64,000 bases of DNA from Streptomyces seoulensis (GTDB lineage Bacteria; Actinomycetota; Actinomycetes; Streptomycetales; Streptomycetaceae): the NCBI GenBank assembly GCA_013364255.1, contig CP054936.1, positions 4,742,853 through 4,806,852 on the forward strand. Reading direction: 5' to 3'. The notes under the pieces were generated by a model. It was not told where the DNA came from. It saw only the letters and a program-made list of their open reading frames with translations, and ran no database searches. The position numbers and the translations under genes were made by a program. Of the stretch, positions 47,266 through 56,208 are shown piece after piece. Each line of letters opens with the position of its first letter. The stretch's first letter is position 1.

Positions 47266-48330
47266 TCAACGACCGGTCTTGGGCGCCTTCCAGCGGGCGA
47301 TGCCGCGGGCCGCCAGGTTGAGGATCATCACGAAGGCGATCAGGGTGAGCGAGGCCGCCCACGCGCGGTCGTACGCCGCTCCCTCGCCCGCGCTGTTCGC
47401 GTACTGCTGGTAGATGTACAGCGGCAGCGAGGACTGCGCCCCCTCGAAGGGGTTCGTGTTGATGAACGGGTTGCCGAACACCAGCAGCAGCACGGGCGCG
47501 GTCTCGCCCGCGATACGGGCGATGGCCAGCACGATGCCGGTGGTGATGCCGCCCAGGGAGGTCGGCAGGACCACCTTGAGGATCGTGCGCCACTTGGGCA
47601 CGCCCAGGGCGAGGGAGGCCTCGCGCAGCTCGTTCGGGACGAGCTTGAGCATCTCCTCGGTGGAGCGGACCACGACCGGCATCATCAGGATGGCCAGGGC
47701 CAGCGAGCCGGCGAAGCCGAACGGCTGCGTCTTGGTCATCAGCATCAGGCTGAGGATGAACAGACCGGCGACGATCGACGGGATGCCGGTCATCACGTCG
47801 ACGAAGAAGGTGACGGAGCGGGCGAGGGCGCCGCGGCCGTACTCCACCAGGTAGATCGCGGTGAGGACGCCGACCGGCGCGCCGATCAGGGTGGCCAGGC
47901 CCACCTGCTCCAGGCTGCCGATGATGGCGTGGTAGATGCCGCCGCCCGGCTCGGTGTCGGCGACCACGCCCATCGAGTGGGTGAGGAAGTAGGGGTCGAG
48001 GACCTTCACACCGCGCTTGACGGTCACCCACACCAGGGAGACCAGCGGCACCAGGGCGATCAGGAAGGCGACCCAGACCAGGCTGGTCACGACGCGGTCC
48101 TTGGCCTGCCGGCGGCCCTCGACGCGGGCGGTGACGCCGTAGGTGCCGAGGACGAAGAGGACGGCGGCGATCAGGCCCCACTGGACGCGGCTGTGCAGAC
48201 CGCCGGCCAGGCCGAGGACGATCGCGACGGCGAGCGAGCCGGCCGCGATCGCCCAGGGCGTCCACCGGGGCAGCGAGGCGCCGCGCAGGCTGCTCGGCCG
48301 CTGCTTGTCGGACATCGCTGCGGTGCTCAT
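47266..48330 (-). CDS. pstA: Phosphate ABC transporter permease PstA
   Basis: A 354-residue permease with an N-terminal extension carrying two or three extra hydrophobic helices compared with the E. coli protein, then the MetI-like core. Landmarks: YHAIIGSLEQVGLATLIGAP, FVDVMTGIPSIVAGLFILSL, and the EAA loop ELREASLALGVPKWRTILKV that docks on PstB. ATG overlaps the pstC stop (ATGA). Confidence 0.96.
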   Translation of the reverse strand: MSTAAMSDKQRPSSLRGASLPRWTPWAIAAGSLAVAIVLGLAGGLHSRVQWGLIAAVLFVLGTYGVTARVEGRRQAKDRVVTSLVWVAFLIALVPLVSLVWVTVKRGVKVLDPYFLTHSMGVVADTEPGGGIYHAIIGSLEQVGLATLIGAPVGVLTAIYLVEYGRGALARSVTFFVDVMTGIPSIVAGLFILSLMLMTKTQPFGFAGSLALAILMMPVVVRSTEEMLKLVPNELREASLALGVPKWRTILKVVLPTSLGGITTGIVLAIARIAGETAPVLLLVFGNPFINTNPFEGAQSSLPLYIYQQYANSAGEGAAYDRAWAASLTLIAFVMILNLAARGIARWKAPKTGR

Positions 48331-49334
48331 GCGTTGGCCCCCGAGTACTCCTTGCGGCGGGCGATGATCAGCCGGGCCGCGCCGTTGACCAGCAGGGTGA
48401 TGACGAAGAGCACCAGACCGGAGGCGATCAGCGCGTCCCGGCCGAACTCGGTCGCCTCGCTGAACTTGCTGGCGATGTTCTGGGCGAAGGTGCCGCCGCC
48501 CGAGTCGAGCAGGCTGGCCTTGATCTCGAAGGTCGGGGAGAGCACGGTGGCCACGGCCATCGTCTCGCCGAGCGCGCGGCCGAGGCCGAGCATCGAGGCG
48601 GAGATCACGCCGGAGCGGCCGAAGGGCAGCACCGACATCCGGATGACCTCCCAGCGCGTGGCGCCGAGGGCCAGGGCGGCCTCCTCGTGCATCCGCGGGA
48701 CCTGCCGGAAGACCTCGCGGCTCACGTTGGTGATGATCGGCAGGATCATGATCGCCAGCAGGATGCCCACGGTGAGCATCGAGCGGGGCGCCCCGCCGTT
48801 CCAGGAGAAGATCCCGGTCCAGCCGAGGTACTTGTCCAGCCAGCCGAACAGACCGTTCATGTGCGGGACGAGGATCAGCGCGCCCCACAGGCCGTAGACG
48901 ATGGACGGCACGGCGGCGAGCAGGTCGATCACGTAGGCGATCGGGCCGCTCAAGCGGCGCGGGGCGTAGTGGGTGAGGAAGAGGGCGATGGCGACCGCGA
49001 CCGGGACCGCGATGGCCATGGCGATGACCGACGAGACGACCGTGCCGTAGACGAGCACGGCGATGCCGAAGCTCGGCGGGGTCAGGCCGGTGTTCCACTC
49101 GAAGGTGGTGAGGAAGTTGCCGTGGTCGTCGCTGATGGCGAGGCACGCGCGGTAGGTGAGGAAGACCGCGATCGCGGCCATGATCACCAGGAGCAGGATG
49201 CCCGACCCGCGGGTCAGGCCGATGAAGATCCGGTCTCCGGGGCGGGCGACGGCGCGGGCGGCGCGCTGGTGCGCGGCCGGGCCGGGCGCGCCGGGGGACG
49301 CGGCGGCGTCGGTGTGCTGTGTGGATATGTCCAT
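48327..49334 (-). CDS. pstC: Phosphate ABC transporter permease PstC
   Basis: A 335-residue permease. A cytoplasmic Ala/Pro-rich head is followed by six helices; PVAVAIALFLTHYAPRRLSG and VIDLLAAVPSIVYGLWGALI are PstC landmarks, and the EAA loop reads MHEEAALALGATRWEVIRMS. It pairs with PstA and overlaps it by 4 bases. It starts 101 bases after the pstS stop, across a strong hairpin. Confidence 0.96.
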   Translation of the reverse strand: MDISTQHTDAAASPGAPGPAAHQRAARAVARPGDRIFIGLTRGSGILLLVIMAAIAVFLTYRACLAISDDHGNFLTTFEWNTGLTPPSFGIAVLVYGTVVSSVIAMAIAVPVAVAIALFLTHYAPRRLSGPIAYVIDLLAAVPSIVYGLWGALILVPHMNGLFGWLDKYLGWTGIFSWNGGAPRSMLTVGILLAIMILPIITNVSREVFRQVPRMHEEAALALGATRWEVIRMSVLPFGRSGVISASMLGLGRALGETMAVATVLSPTFEIKASLLDSGGGTFAQNIASKFSEATEFGRDALIASGLVLFVITLLVNGAARLIIARRKEYSGANA

Positions 49335-49397
49335 CGGGTTCTCCGGTCTGCGGAGCCGTACACGTTTTCACGGCCCCTGGCGGCGGTGCACCGGACG

Positions 49398-49430
49398 GTG
49401 CGGCCGGCCCCGGTCGGGGGCCGGCCGCAC
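49398..49430 (-). terminator. Strong hairpin between pstS and pstC
   Basis: GTGCGGCCGGCCCC and GGGGCCGGCCGCAC form a perfect 14-bp stem with a 5-base loop, 5 bases after the pstS stop. It should act as a partial terminator or 3' stabiliser, letting pstS mRNA exceed pstCAB mRNA. Confidence 0.75.
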
Positions 49431-49435
49431 TCGGA

Positions 49436-50563
49436 TCAGCTCAGGCCCTCGATGGTGGTGCGGACCTTGCTGATGATCGCCTCGGGGATCGGGGCGTAGT
49501 CCTTCTCGGTGAGGATCTTCTGGCCGTCCTCGCTGGCGATGTAGCGCAGGAACGCCTTGGTGGCGGGCAGCGTGTCGGCCTTGTTGCCCTTGTCGCAGGC
49601 GATCTCGTAGGTGACCAGGACCATCGGGTAGGCGCCGTCGGCCTTGGTGGCGTAGTTCAGCTTGAGCGACAGGTCGCTGCCGGTGCCGACGACCTTGGCG
49701 TCGGCGATGGCCTTGGTGGCGCCGTCGACGGTGGCCTTGACCGGGGCGGAGGCGCCGGTGTCGATGGCGACCGTGGACAGCTCCTTGGCGTACGACAGCT
49801 CGAAGTAGCCGACGGCGCCGTTGGTCTGCTTGACCTGCTGGGCCACGCCGGAGGACTGCGGGGCCGCCTGGCCGCCCTTGGCCTGCCAGGCCTTGCCGCC
49901 GGAGTAGGTCCAGTCGCTCGGGGCGGCGGCCTTCAGGTACTTGGTGAAGTTGTCCGTGGTGCCGGACTCGTCCGAGCGGTGGAAGGCCTGGATCTTCAGG
50001 TCGGGCAGCTTGGCGTTCGGGTTGAGCTTCTTGATCGCCGGGTCGTTCCAGTTCTGGATCTTGTCGTCGAAGATCTTCGCCAGGGTCGGCGCGTCCAGCA
50101 CCAGGTCCGAGACGCCGGGGACGTTGTAGCCGACCGCGATCGGGCCGCCGACCATCGGCAGGTCGATGCCCTGGCCGCCGGAGCAGACCTTCTTGGACGC
50201 GGCGACGTCCTCCGGCTTGAGCGCCGAGTCGGAGCCGGCGAAGGCGACCTGGCCCTGGCCGAACGCGGTCACACCGGCGCCGGAGCCGCCGCCCTTGTAG
50301 TTGATCTGCACGCCGCAGGCCTGGCTGAACTCCTTCACCCAGGCGTCGATCGCGTTCTTCTGCGCGGAGGAGCCGTCGGCCAGCAGCTGGCCCTTGGCCC
50401 CGTCGCACTTGATGGAGCTGTTGGAGGCCGCGGTGCTGCTGCCGCCACCGGCGTTGTCCTTGCCGCCCGTGTCGTCGGAGCCGCACGCCGTGAGGGCCAG
50501 GGCGCCGGAGACGGCGAGAGCGCCGAGAGCGAGTGCCCGCCGGTTCTTGCGCTGAAGCTTCAC
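49436..50563 (-). CDS. pstS: Phosphate-binding lipoprotein PstS
   Basis: PstS captures inorganic phosphate outside the cell for the PstCAB importer. The 375-residue precursor has a lipoprotein signal (RRALALGALAVSGALALTAC; lipidated Cys27), a Gly/Ser linker, and the mature domain with phosphate-binding loops LLADGSSAQKNAIDAWVKEF, YKGGGSGAGVTAFGQGQVAF and HRSDESGTTDNFTKYL. PHO-box repeats and a good -10 box lie upstream, indicating induction by PhoRP under phosphate limitation. Confidence 0.97.
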   Translation of the reverse strand: MKLQRKNRRALALGALAVSGALALTACGSDDTGGKDNAGGGSSTAASNSSIKCDGAKGQLLADGSSAQKNAIDAWVKEFSQACGVQINYKGGGSGAGVTAFGQGQVAFAGSDSALKPEDVAASKKVCSGGQGIDLPMVGGPIAVGYNVPGVSDLVLDAPTLAKIFDDKIQNWNDPAIKKLNPNAKLPDLKIQAFHRSDESGTTDNFTKYLKAAAPSDWTYSGGKAWQAKGGQAAPQSSGVAQQVKQTNGAVGYFELSYAKELSTVAIDTGASAPVKATVDGATKAIADAKVVGTGSDLSLKLNYATKADGAYPMVLVTYEIACDKGNKADTLPATKAFLRYIASEDGQKILTEKDYAPIPEAIISKVRTTIEGLS

Positions 50564-50675
50564 TTGAGGGAGTTCCTTCCAGTTGCCGCCGTCCTGTCCG
50601 GCGGCGTGCGAAGAGTGGGCGACACCGGTGCGCCGAGTCGCGCACCAGCACCGGGTAAGGCCGAAATTAGGCAGA
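50564..50675 (-). promoter_or_regulatory. pstS: pstS leader and -10 element
   Basis: On the minus strand TAATTT (50664-50669) is a good -10 box, 6 bases downstream of the last PHO-box unit. The transcript would have a leader of about 95 bases; AAGGAACTCCCTC lies just before the ATG. Confidence 0.65.
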
Positions 50676-50719
50676 ACAGGTGAAGCCGCCGATGGCCGGA
50701 AGTGAACGCGGGGTGAACC
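50676..50719 (-). promoter_or_regulatory. PHO box: four contiguous 11-bp direct-repeat units
   Basis: Read on the minus strand: GGTTCACCCCG (50709-50719), CGTTCACTTCC (50698-50708), GGCCATCGGCG (50687-50697), GCTTCACCTGT (50676-50686). Three of four match the PhoP consensus GTTCACC in exact 11-bp phase, next to the pstS -10. This is the established streptomycete PhoP operator design. Confidence 0.9.
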
Positions 50720-50731
50720 CCTGCCGTCGGC

Positions 50732-50764
50732 ACGGTGAGGTCACGGAACGCTCACGGGGAGAAC
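50732..50764 (-). promoter_or_regulatory. Upstream degenerate 11-bp repeat block
   Basis: Three adjoining 11-mers on the minus strand, GTTCTCCCCGT, GAGCGTTCCGT and GACCTCACCGT, each end in CCGT and keep PHO-box phase, shifted by one base relative to the core block. They may be secondary PhoP units. Confidence 0.45.
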
Positions 50765-50908
50765 ACGTGCAGGTCCCGACGGCAGGTCCGACGGGAGGTC
50801 CGACGGCGGGGTGCGCGCAAGGGTGGGCATCCGGGTGGGCGTCCGCTCCGGACCGCCCTGGCAGACTTCCGCCCCGGGGAGGAACCCGCCGGGTCCGGCG
50901 GCCGTCTC

Positions 50909-50970
50909 GGTTCACGGGGCCGATGCGGGGCCGATGCGGGGCCGATGCGGGGCCGATGCGGGGCCGATAC
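50909..50970. repeat. Tandem 11-bp repeat GGGGCCGATGC upstream of FAD oxidoreductase
   Basis: Five tandem copies of GGGGCCGATGC (50916-50970; the last reads GGGGCCGATAC). The block is entered by GGTTCACGGGG (50909-50919), which looks like a PHO-box unit in the same 11-bp phase. It ends 24 bases before the oxidoreductase ATG and could place repeated protein contacts on one face of the helix. Confidence 0.75.
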
Positions 50971-50993
50971 GAGACCGACAGGGAGGGCGCGAC

Positions 50994-52595
50994 ATGGAAC
51001 GGCGTGCGTTCATATCGGGCGGCACGGCGACCCTCGCCGCGCTCGCCACGGGTGCGTGCAGCGGCGGTTCGGGCGGGAACGGCGCCGCGTCCGGCGCGGC
51101 CGCCTCCCGTACGACCCTGGCTTCCGGGGCATCCGGTTCCTCCGGGTCCGCCAGGATCTCCGGGGCGTCCGGGGCGGCGCACCGCACCGCCGCCGACTGG
51201 GCCGCGCTCGCCCGCACCCTGGACGGCGCCCTGCTCCGCCCCGGCGACCGCGACTGGACGACGGCCCGTCAGCTCTACAACACCCGCTTCGACGGCCTGC
51301 GCCCGGCCGCCGTCGCCTACGTCGCGCACCCCGACGACATCCGCACGGCCCTCTCCTACGCCCGCGCCCGCGGCCTCCGCGTCGCCGTGCGCAACGGCGG
51401 CCACTCCTATGCCGGCTGGTCCTCGGGCGACGGCCGCCTGGTCGTCGACGTGTCCCGGCTCAACCAGGTCCGGGCGAGCGGCACCTCGGCGGTGGTGGGC
51501 GCCGGGGCGAAACTCATCGACGTCTACCGCGCCCTGGCCGCCAAGGGCGTGACCATACCCGCCGGCTCGTGCCCCACGGTGGGCGTCTCCGGCCTCACCC
51601 TCGGCGGCGGCCACGGCGTGGTCTCCCGCGCCTACGGCCTGACCTGCGACAGCCTCACCCAGGCCACCGTCGTCACCGCCGACGGCAGGACGCTGACCGC
51701 GAACTCCACCGAGAACAAGGACCTCTTCTGGGCGCTGCGCGGCGCCGGCAACGGCAACTTCGGCGTCGTCACCGAACTGCGCTTCCGCACCCACCCCGCA
51801 CCGCAGGCCGTCTCCGCCCACCTCACCTGGCCGTGGGCCCGGGCGGCCGCCGTGGTGACGGCCTGGCAGGAGTGGGGGCCCGGCCAGCCGGACGAGATCT
51901 GGTCCTCCCTGCACCTGGAGAACACCCCCGGCGGCGCCCCGAGGGTGTCGGTGGCCGCCTTCTCCCTGGGCACGTACGGCGAACTCCAGAACGCGGTGGA
52001 CCGCCTGGCGGCGCGGATCGGCGCGCGCGCCACCGGCGTCTCCCTGCGCCGCCACTCCTACCGGGAGGCCATGGAGGCGTACGCCGGCTGCTCGTCCTTC
52101 CCGAGCGAGCCGCAGTGCCATCTGCCCGGCCCGACGCCCGGCCGCTCCCCGCAGGGCAGGCTGGGCCGCGAGACGTACGCGGCCCGCTCGGACTTCTTCG
52201 ACCGCTCGCTCTCCGCGGCCGGCGTCCAAGCGCTCCTGGCCCAGGTCCGGGGCGTGCGCGGCGGCGCGGGCTCGGTCGCGCTGGTCGCGCTCGGCGGCGC
52301 GGTCAACCGGGTCGCGCCCATGGCGACGGCGTTCGTCCACCGCCGCTCACGGATGCTGGCCCAGTACATCGCGTCCTGGACGCCCGGCACGGCCGGCACG
52401 ACAGCCCAGTCCTGGCTGACGTCGGCGCACGGCGCGATGAAGCCGTACGCCTCCGGCGCCGCCTACCAGAACTACACCGACCCCACCCTCACCGACTGGC
52501 GCACGGCGTACTACGGCGCGGCGGCGCCCCGCCTGAAGCAGCTGAAGCAGCAGTACGACCCCACAGGCTTCTTCACCTTCCCGCAGGGCCTGTAA
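50994..52595 (+). CDS. Tat-exported FAD-linked oxidoreductase (berberine-bridge-enzyme-like)
   Basis: A 533-residue protein with a twin-arginine signal (MERRAFISGGTATLAALATG, perhaps with a lipid-attachment Cys after it), a Ser/Gly/Ala linker, and an FAD_binding_4 domain. NGGHSYAGWSSGDGRLVVDV holds the His, and AGSCPTVGVSGLTLGGGHGV the Cys, expected for bicovalent FAD as in BBE-like oxidases. The C-terminal berberine-type segment YQNYTDPTLTDWRTAYYGAA and YDPTGFFTFPQ is intact. It probably oxidises sugars or small alcohols extracellularly; substrate unknown. ATG 50994 follows GGGAGGG. Confidence 0.9.
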   Translation: MERRAFISGGTATLAALATGACSGGSGGNGAASGAAASRTTLASGASGSSGSARISGASGAAHRTAADWAALARTLDGALLRPGDRDWTTARQLYNTRFDGLRPAAVAYVAHPDDIRTALSYARARGLRVAVRNGGHSYAGWSSGDGRLVVDVSRLNQVRASGTSAVVGAGAKLIDVYRALAAKGVTIPAGSCPTVGVSGLTLGGGHGVVSRAYGLTCDSLTQATVVTADGRTLTANSTENKDLFWALRGAGNGNFGVVTELRFRTHPAPQAVSAHLTWPWARAAAVVTAWQEWGPGQPDEIWSSLHLENTPGGAPRVSVAAFSLGTYGELQNAVDRLAARIGARATGVSLRRHSYREAMEAYAGCSSFPSEPQCHLPGPTPGRSPQGRLGRETYAARSDFFDRSLSAAGVQALLAQVRGVRGGAGSVALVALGGAVNRVAPMATAFVHRRSRMLAQYIASWTPGTAGTTAQSWLTSAHGAMKPYASGAAYQNYTDPTLTDWRTAYYGAAAPRLKQLKQQYDPTGFFTFPQGL

Positions 52596-52731
52596 CCCGC
52601 CCGGCCCGGCTGCAGACCCTGCTCGGGTCCAGAGGCCGCCAGGCCGACCTCACACGCCGCCGGACCGGTCACGCACTCCGGGGCTGCCTCACACGCACAC
52701 CGGACGGCCGCACGCACCGCCAGAGCGGCCC

Positions 52732-53436
52732 TCACGCGGCCAGGTCCCGCTCCTCCACCGACGCCCGCTCCTCGCCCCGCGCCTCGGCCACTACGGCCTC
52801 GGCGCCCCGCTGCCCGCGCCCCCGCACCAGCCACGCCCCCCAGGCGGTCCCCTCGACCGCCTTCACCACGGGTGTCAGCAACGCCATCGCCATCGGCGAC
52901 AGCAGCAGCACCACGGCGGTGCCGAGCGCGAACCCGCCCACCACGTCGGTCGGGTAGTGCACGCCCATGTACACCCGGCAGAAGCCCTCCAGCAGCGCCA
53001 CCGCGATCCCCGCGAGACCGAACCGCCGGTTCGCGACGAACAGCGCGACCCCCATCGCCATGGTGATCGTGGCGTGGTCGCTGACGAAGGAGAAGTCGGT
53101 CTTCCCGGCGACCAGCACATCCAGACCCTGGTGGTCCCGGAACGGCCGGGGCCGCTCCACGAACCCCCGTATCGGCACGTTCACCAGCACCGCGATCCCG
53201 GCGGCCAGCGGCGCCCACACCAGCGCGGCGACCGACCCCGCGGCGTGCTCGCCGCCCCGCCGCCGCACGGACCACCAGCACCACACCACCAGCAGCACCG
53301 AGGCGAGCAGCAACCCGTACTCCCCGACGTACTCCACCGCCCGGTCGAACCAGTGCGGGGCGTCCTTGGCGAGGCCGTTGATGTCGTAGAGCAGGTCGAC
53401 GTCGGGGTTCGACCCGGATTCGGCGAGTCCAGCCAT
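52732..53436 (-). CDS. PAP2-superfamily membrane phosphatase
   Basis: A 234-residue membrane protein with about five helices and a PAP2 (type 2 phosphatidic acid phosphatase) active site: IRGFVERPRPF for the first motif (the usual Lys is an Arg), FVSDHATIT for the second with the catalytic His, and CRVYMGVHYPTDVVGG for the third with the Arg-His-Asp set. It may act on polyprenyl diphosphate or phosphatidate. Its C-terminal tail is charged and cytoplasmic. Confidence 0.88.
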   Translation of the reverse strand: MAGLAESGSNPDVDLLYDINGLAKDAPHWFDRAVEYVGEYGLLLASVLLVVWCWWSVRRRGGEHAAGSVAALVWAPLAAGIAVLVNVPIRGFVERPRPFRDHQGLDVLVAGKTDFSFVSDHATITMAMGVALFVANRRFGLAGIAVALLEGFCRVYMGVHYPTDVVGGFALGTAVVLLLSPMAMALLTPVVKAVEGTAWGAWLVRGRGQRGAEAVVAEARGEERASVEERDLAA

Positions 53437-53682
53437 GGTGCTGCGGCCCCTTCGTCGTGTCGTTCCGGTCGCACCCTGCGTGCGCCGCTCCTGCCACCCC
53501 CGTGGTCGTAGGTCCGCTCCCGCTGCGTGCGCGCGTCAGGCACCGCGCCCGACGTCGGCTTGGCTACGTCAACAGGAACGCACGGGCCCGCCGGATACGT
53601 TCCGCACTCCACCGAATGATCACGCAGACGTTACCGAAGAGAGACTCGTCGCCGCAGCTCAGGGCCATGGTTCACGCTCGGT

Positions 53683-54690
53683 TCACACCGCGGTGGGGAG
53701 CGCTTTCGCGCCATCTTCCGTTACCCGGGTCGCCCCGAAGTAGTCCGGTGTGTCGATGGGGTCGAAGCGGATCACGGCGCCCGTGCGCGGGGCGTCGATC
53801 ATGTAGCCGCCGCCGACGTAGATGCCCACGTGCCGGATGGCCCGCGAATTGGTCAGATCGTCGGAGAAGAACACCAGATCGCCCGGCAGGAGTTCCTCCC
53901 GCTTGGGGTGCGGACCGGCGTTGTACTGGTCGTTGGCCACCCGCGGCAGCGTGATCCCCGCACTCCCGTACGCCGCCCGCGTCAGCCCCGAGCAGTCGAA
54001 CCGCCCGCCCTGCGCCGCGGTCCCCTCCCCGCCCCACAGATAGGGCGTGCCCAGCTTGCTCTGCGCGTAGGAGATGGCGGTGGCGGCCTGCTCCGAGGGG
54101 TCCACCCGGGTCACCGGAGCGGCGAAGCTCTTCTCCAGGGTGGTGATCGTCTTCACGTAGTTCCGCGTCTCGGCGTACGGCGGCACCCCGCCGTACCGGA
54201 TGACCGCGTCCGCCCCCGCGTTGTACGCGGCGAGCATGTTGTGCGTGGCGTTCCCCGGCACCGTACGCACATATTTGGCCAGTTCGCAGTCGTAGGAGGC
54301 GGCGGACGGAATCGCGTCGTCCGGATCCCAGACGTCACGCCTGCCGTCGCCGTCGCCGTCGACGCCGTGCGTGGCCCAGGTGCCGGGGATGAACTGCGCT
54401 ATCCCCTCGGCCGCCGCCGGGGACTTGGCGTTCGGGTTGAACCCGCTCTCCTGGTACAGCTGGGCGGCCAGCAGCGCCGGGTTGAGGGCCGGACAGAGAT
54501 TGCCCCACTTCTGCACGAGCGTCTGGTACGCGGCCGGCACCGCGCCCTTGGCGAGCCCGACGGACCCGCCGCCCACCCCGTTCACGATGTTGCCCGCGAC
54601 GACGTAGACGCCGACCACCAGCACCAGCACGAAGGCGACCCCGGAACCGACGACGGCGCACGCCACGACCCAGCCCTTACGCACCGTCAA
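53683..54690 (-). CDS. Membrane-anchored lytic transglycosylase-NlpC/P60 bifunctional hydrolase
   Basis: A 335-residue cell-wall enzyme with one N-terminal membrane helix, an SLT domain (LLAAQLYQESGFNPNAKSPA with catalytic Glu; AAEGIAQFIPGTWATHG; VDGDGDGRRDVWDPDDAI) and an NlpC/P60 domain (GRFDCSGLTRAAYGSAG with Cys; AIRHVGIYVGGG with His; the third residue is Asp in MIDAP). It would cut both glycan strands and peptides. Such proteins belong to Gram-positive conjugation systems (VirB1/TcpG-like), and the secretion-like operon begins 1.5 kb away. Confidence 0.9.
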   Translation of the reverse strand: MTVRKGWVVACAVVGSGVAFVLVLVVGVYVVAGNIVNGVGGGSVGLAKGAVPAAYQTLVQKWGNLCPALNPALLAAQLYQESGFNPNAKSPAAAEGIAQFIPGTWATHGVDGDGDGRRDVWDPDDAIPSAASYDCELAKYVRTVPGNATHNMLAAYNAGADAVIRYGGVPPYAETRNYVKTITTLEKSFAAPVTRVDPSEQAATAISYAQSKLGTPYLWGGEGTAAQGGRFDCSGLTRAAYGSAGITLPRVANDQYNAGPHPKREELLPGDLVFFSDDLTNSRAIRHVGIYVGGGYMIDAPRTGAVIRFDPIDTPDYFGATRVTEDGAKALPTAV

Positions 54691-54867
54691 TCACCCTCCG
54701 CACGCCGTGAGTCGGCCTGCGGACAGCTTAAGGTCGCCTTGCTTGTTTTCAGAGGGGCCCACACACCCGAAAACGGTTCGCCGACACGGACCGGCCACCG
54801 CACGGCCACACCGGGCGGCACCGCGGGAACGCGCCCGCGAGAAGCTTCCCGGGCACGCGCGGGCCTC

Positions 54868-55665
54868 CTAGGAAGCGCCCGCCGCGACCTCGTACAGCTC
54901 CGCCGCCTCGTCGGCGAAGACGACGCTGTAGGACGTGTCCGGGGTGGAGCCGCCCATCTCGTGGCCGCCCAGGACGCCGACGGTCTCGTGCCGGCCGTTC
55001 ACCCACGGGCTGCCGCTGGTGCCGCTGGTGAACTTCGGGCAGTCGATGCGCTGTTGGGTGTCACTGTGCGCGCTGGGCCGGTTGGTGCAGCTGACCGGCA
55101 CCTCGCGCTCGTCGGGATAGCCGCTGACGGTCACCGGCGTGACCCCGGTCCGCCGGCCCGTGACGAACCGGTTGGCACCGACGACGTCCTCGACGTCGTC
55201 GCCCTTGAGCGGGTCGAGCACGGCGAAGGCCAGGTCGCTGTCCTCGTCCTGGTCGCGGGACCAGCCGCCGGGCACGAAGCGCTTGCGCACCGACCACACG
55301 CCGTACGGCGCCTTCCCGGCGCGGTAGCCCGGCACGAAGACCAGGTCCCGGTCGCCGCTCACGCAGTGCGCGGCCGTCAGGATCAGGTTCCGGCCCGCGC
55401 TGTGCACGACCGAGGCGGTGCAGAAGTGGTTCCCGGACAGCGCGCCGGCCTTGTCCGCCGCGAACAGCGCGCCGACCCGGGCGCTCGGCGGAGTGGTGGC
55501 GGAGACCGCGGTCACTCCGAGCGGACCCGACCCGTCGTCGGCGGCCGCGACGGACGCGGACGTGACCGCTATCACCGCCACGGCGACGAACAGCGCCTGG
55601 TTCCGGGCGCGGCGACGAGAGCGTCCGTGACGAGCGGGACTCTGGTTACCTGAGGTGCGCATCAT
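54868..55665 (-). CDS. Secreted trypsin-like serine protease
   Basis: A 265-residue protein with a signal peptide (RARNQALFVAVAVIAVTSAS) and a chymotrypsin-fold protease domain: His in LILTAAHCVSGD, Asp in DEDSDLAFAVLD, Ser in TSGTSGSPWVNG. Two Cys pairs are likely (NHFCTASVV with AAHCV; SCTNRP with DCPKF). ATG 55665 or 55662. It lies between the transglycosylase gene and the secretion-like operon, on the former's strand. Substrate unknown. Confidence 0.88.
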   Translation of the reverse strand: MMRTSGNQSPARHGRSRRRARNQALFVAVAVIAVTSASVAAADDGSGPLGVTAVSATTPPSARVGALFAADKAGALSGNHFCTASVVHSAGRNLILTAAHCVSGDRDLVFVPGYRAGKAPYGVWSVRKRFVPGGWSRDQDEDSDLAFAVLDPLKGDDVEDVVGANRFVTGRRTGVTPVTVSGYPDEREVPVSCTNRPSAHSDTQQRIDCPKFTSGTSGSPWVNGRHETVGVLGGHEMGGSTPDTSYSVVFADEAAELYEVAAGAS

Positions 55666-56208
55666 CAGGCCCCACTGTGACCCACGAAGGTGAGAAACGG
55701 GTCCGGACTTCACTGAGAATTTCCTGTGAAACCCCCGATCACCGCACACTGCGCCCCGCATCGTCCTCCTCGCCCCGACCCCGGTCCACGGGCCCGGCCG
55801 GCGCACCGAACGGCGCCGGCGACCGCCCTCCGCGCACCTGATGCCCCGGACCGCGCGCCCCAGTCCTCCCCGGCGCCCGGCGCGCACCGGCGGACGCCAC
55901 GACTCCGGCGGCGCCGCGGGGCCGCCGGAGCGGCGAAGCGTGAGACCATCGAGACAGCGCTCACCCGACTGGCCGTCAGAAACCGCGCCGGGCGGGAGAA
56001 GTGAGAACGACAGGTCCACACGGCAGGTTTCGGTCGAACTTCATTGCCCGTCGTGACCTGCCGTGATACACACAGTAACCATACGTACGAAACTCGCCAG
56101 GCAATGGCGCCAAGTCGACATACGCGGGCGTCATCGTCGGCGACAATGAGCCTGACCTCTGCGCGCCCGCAGGGGCCGCGGAACTACCCACCAGGGGCGG
56201 TGACTTAC
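55666..56208. other. Long intergenic region ahead of the secretion-like operon
   Basis: About 540 bases between divergent genes. It must hold the protease promoter and the operon promoter. Around 56060-56110 it becomes A+T-richer (GTGATACACACAGTAACCAT, then ATACGTACGA), which is the best place for the operon promoter. A 92-codon frame at 55726-56004 has mixed third positions and no ribosome-binding site, so I do not call it. Confidence 0.4.

Noticed and set aside
55726..56004. 92-codon frame between the protease and the secretion-like operon
   Set aside because: No ribosome-binding site, mixed third positions and an Arg/Pro composition typical of non-coding G+C-rich DNA.
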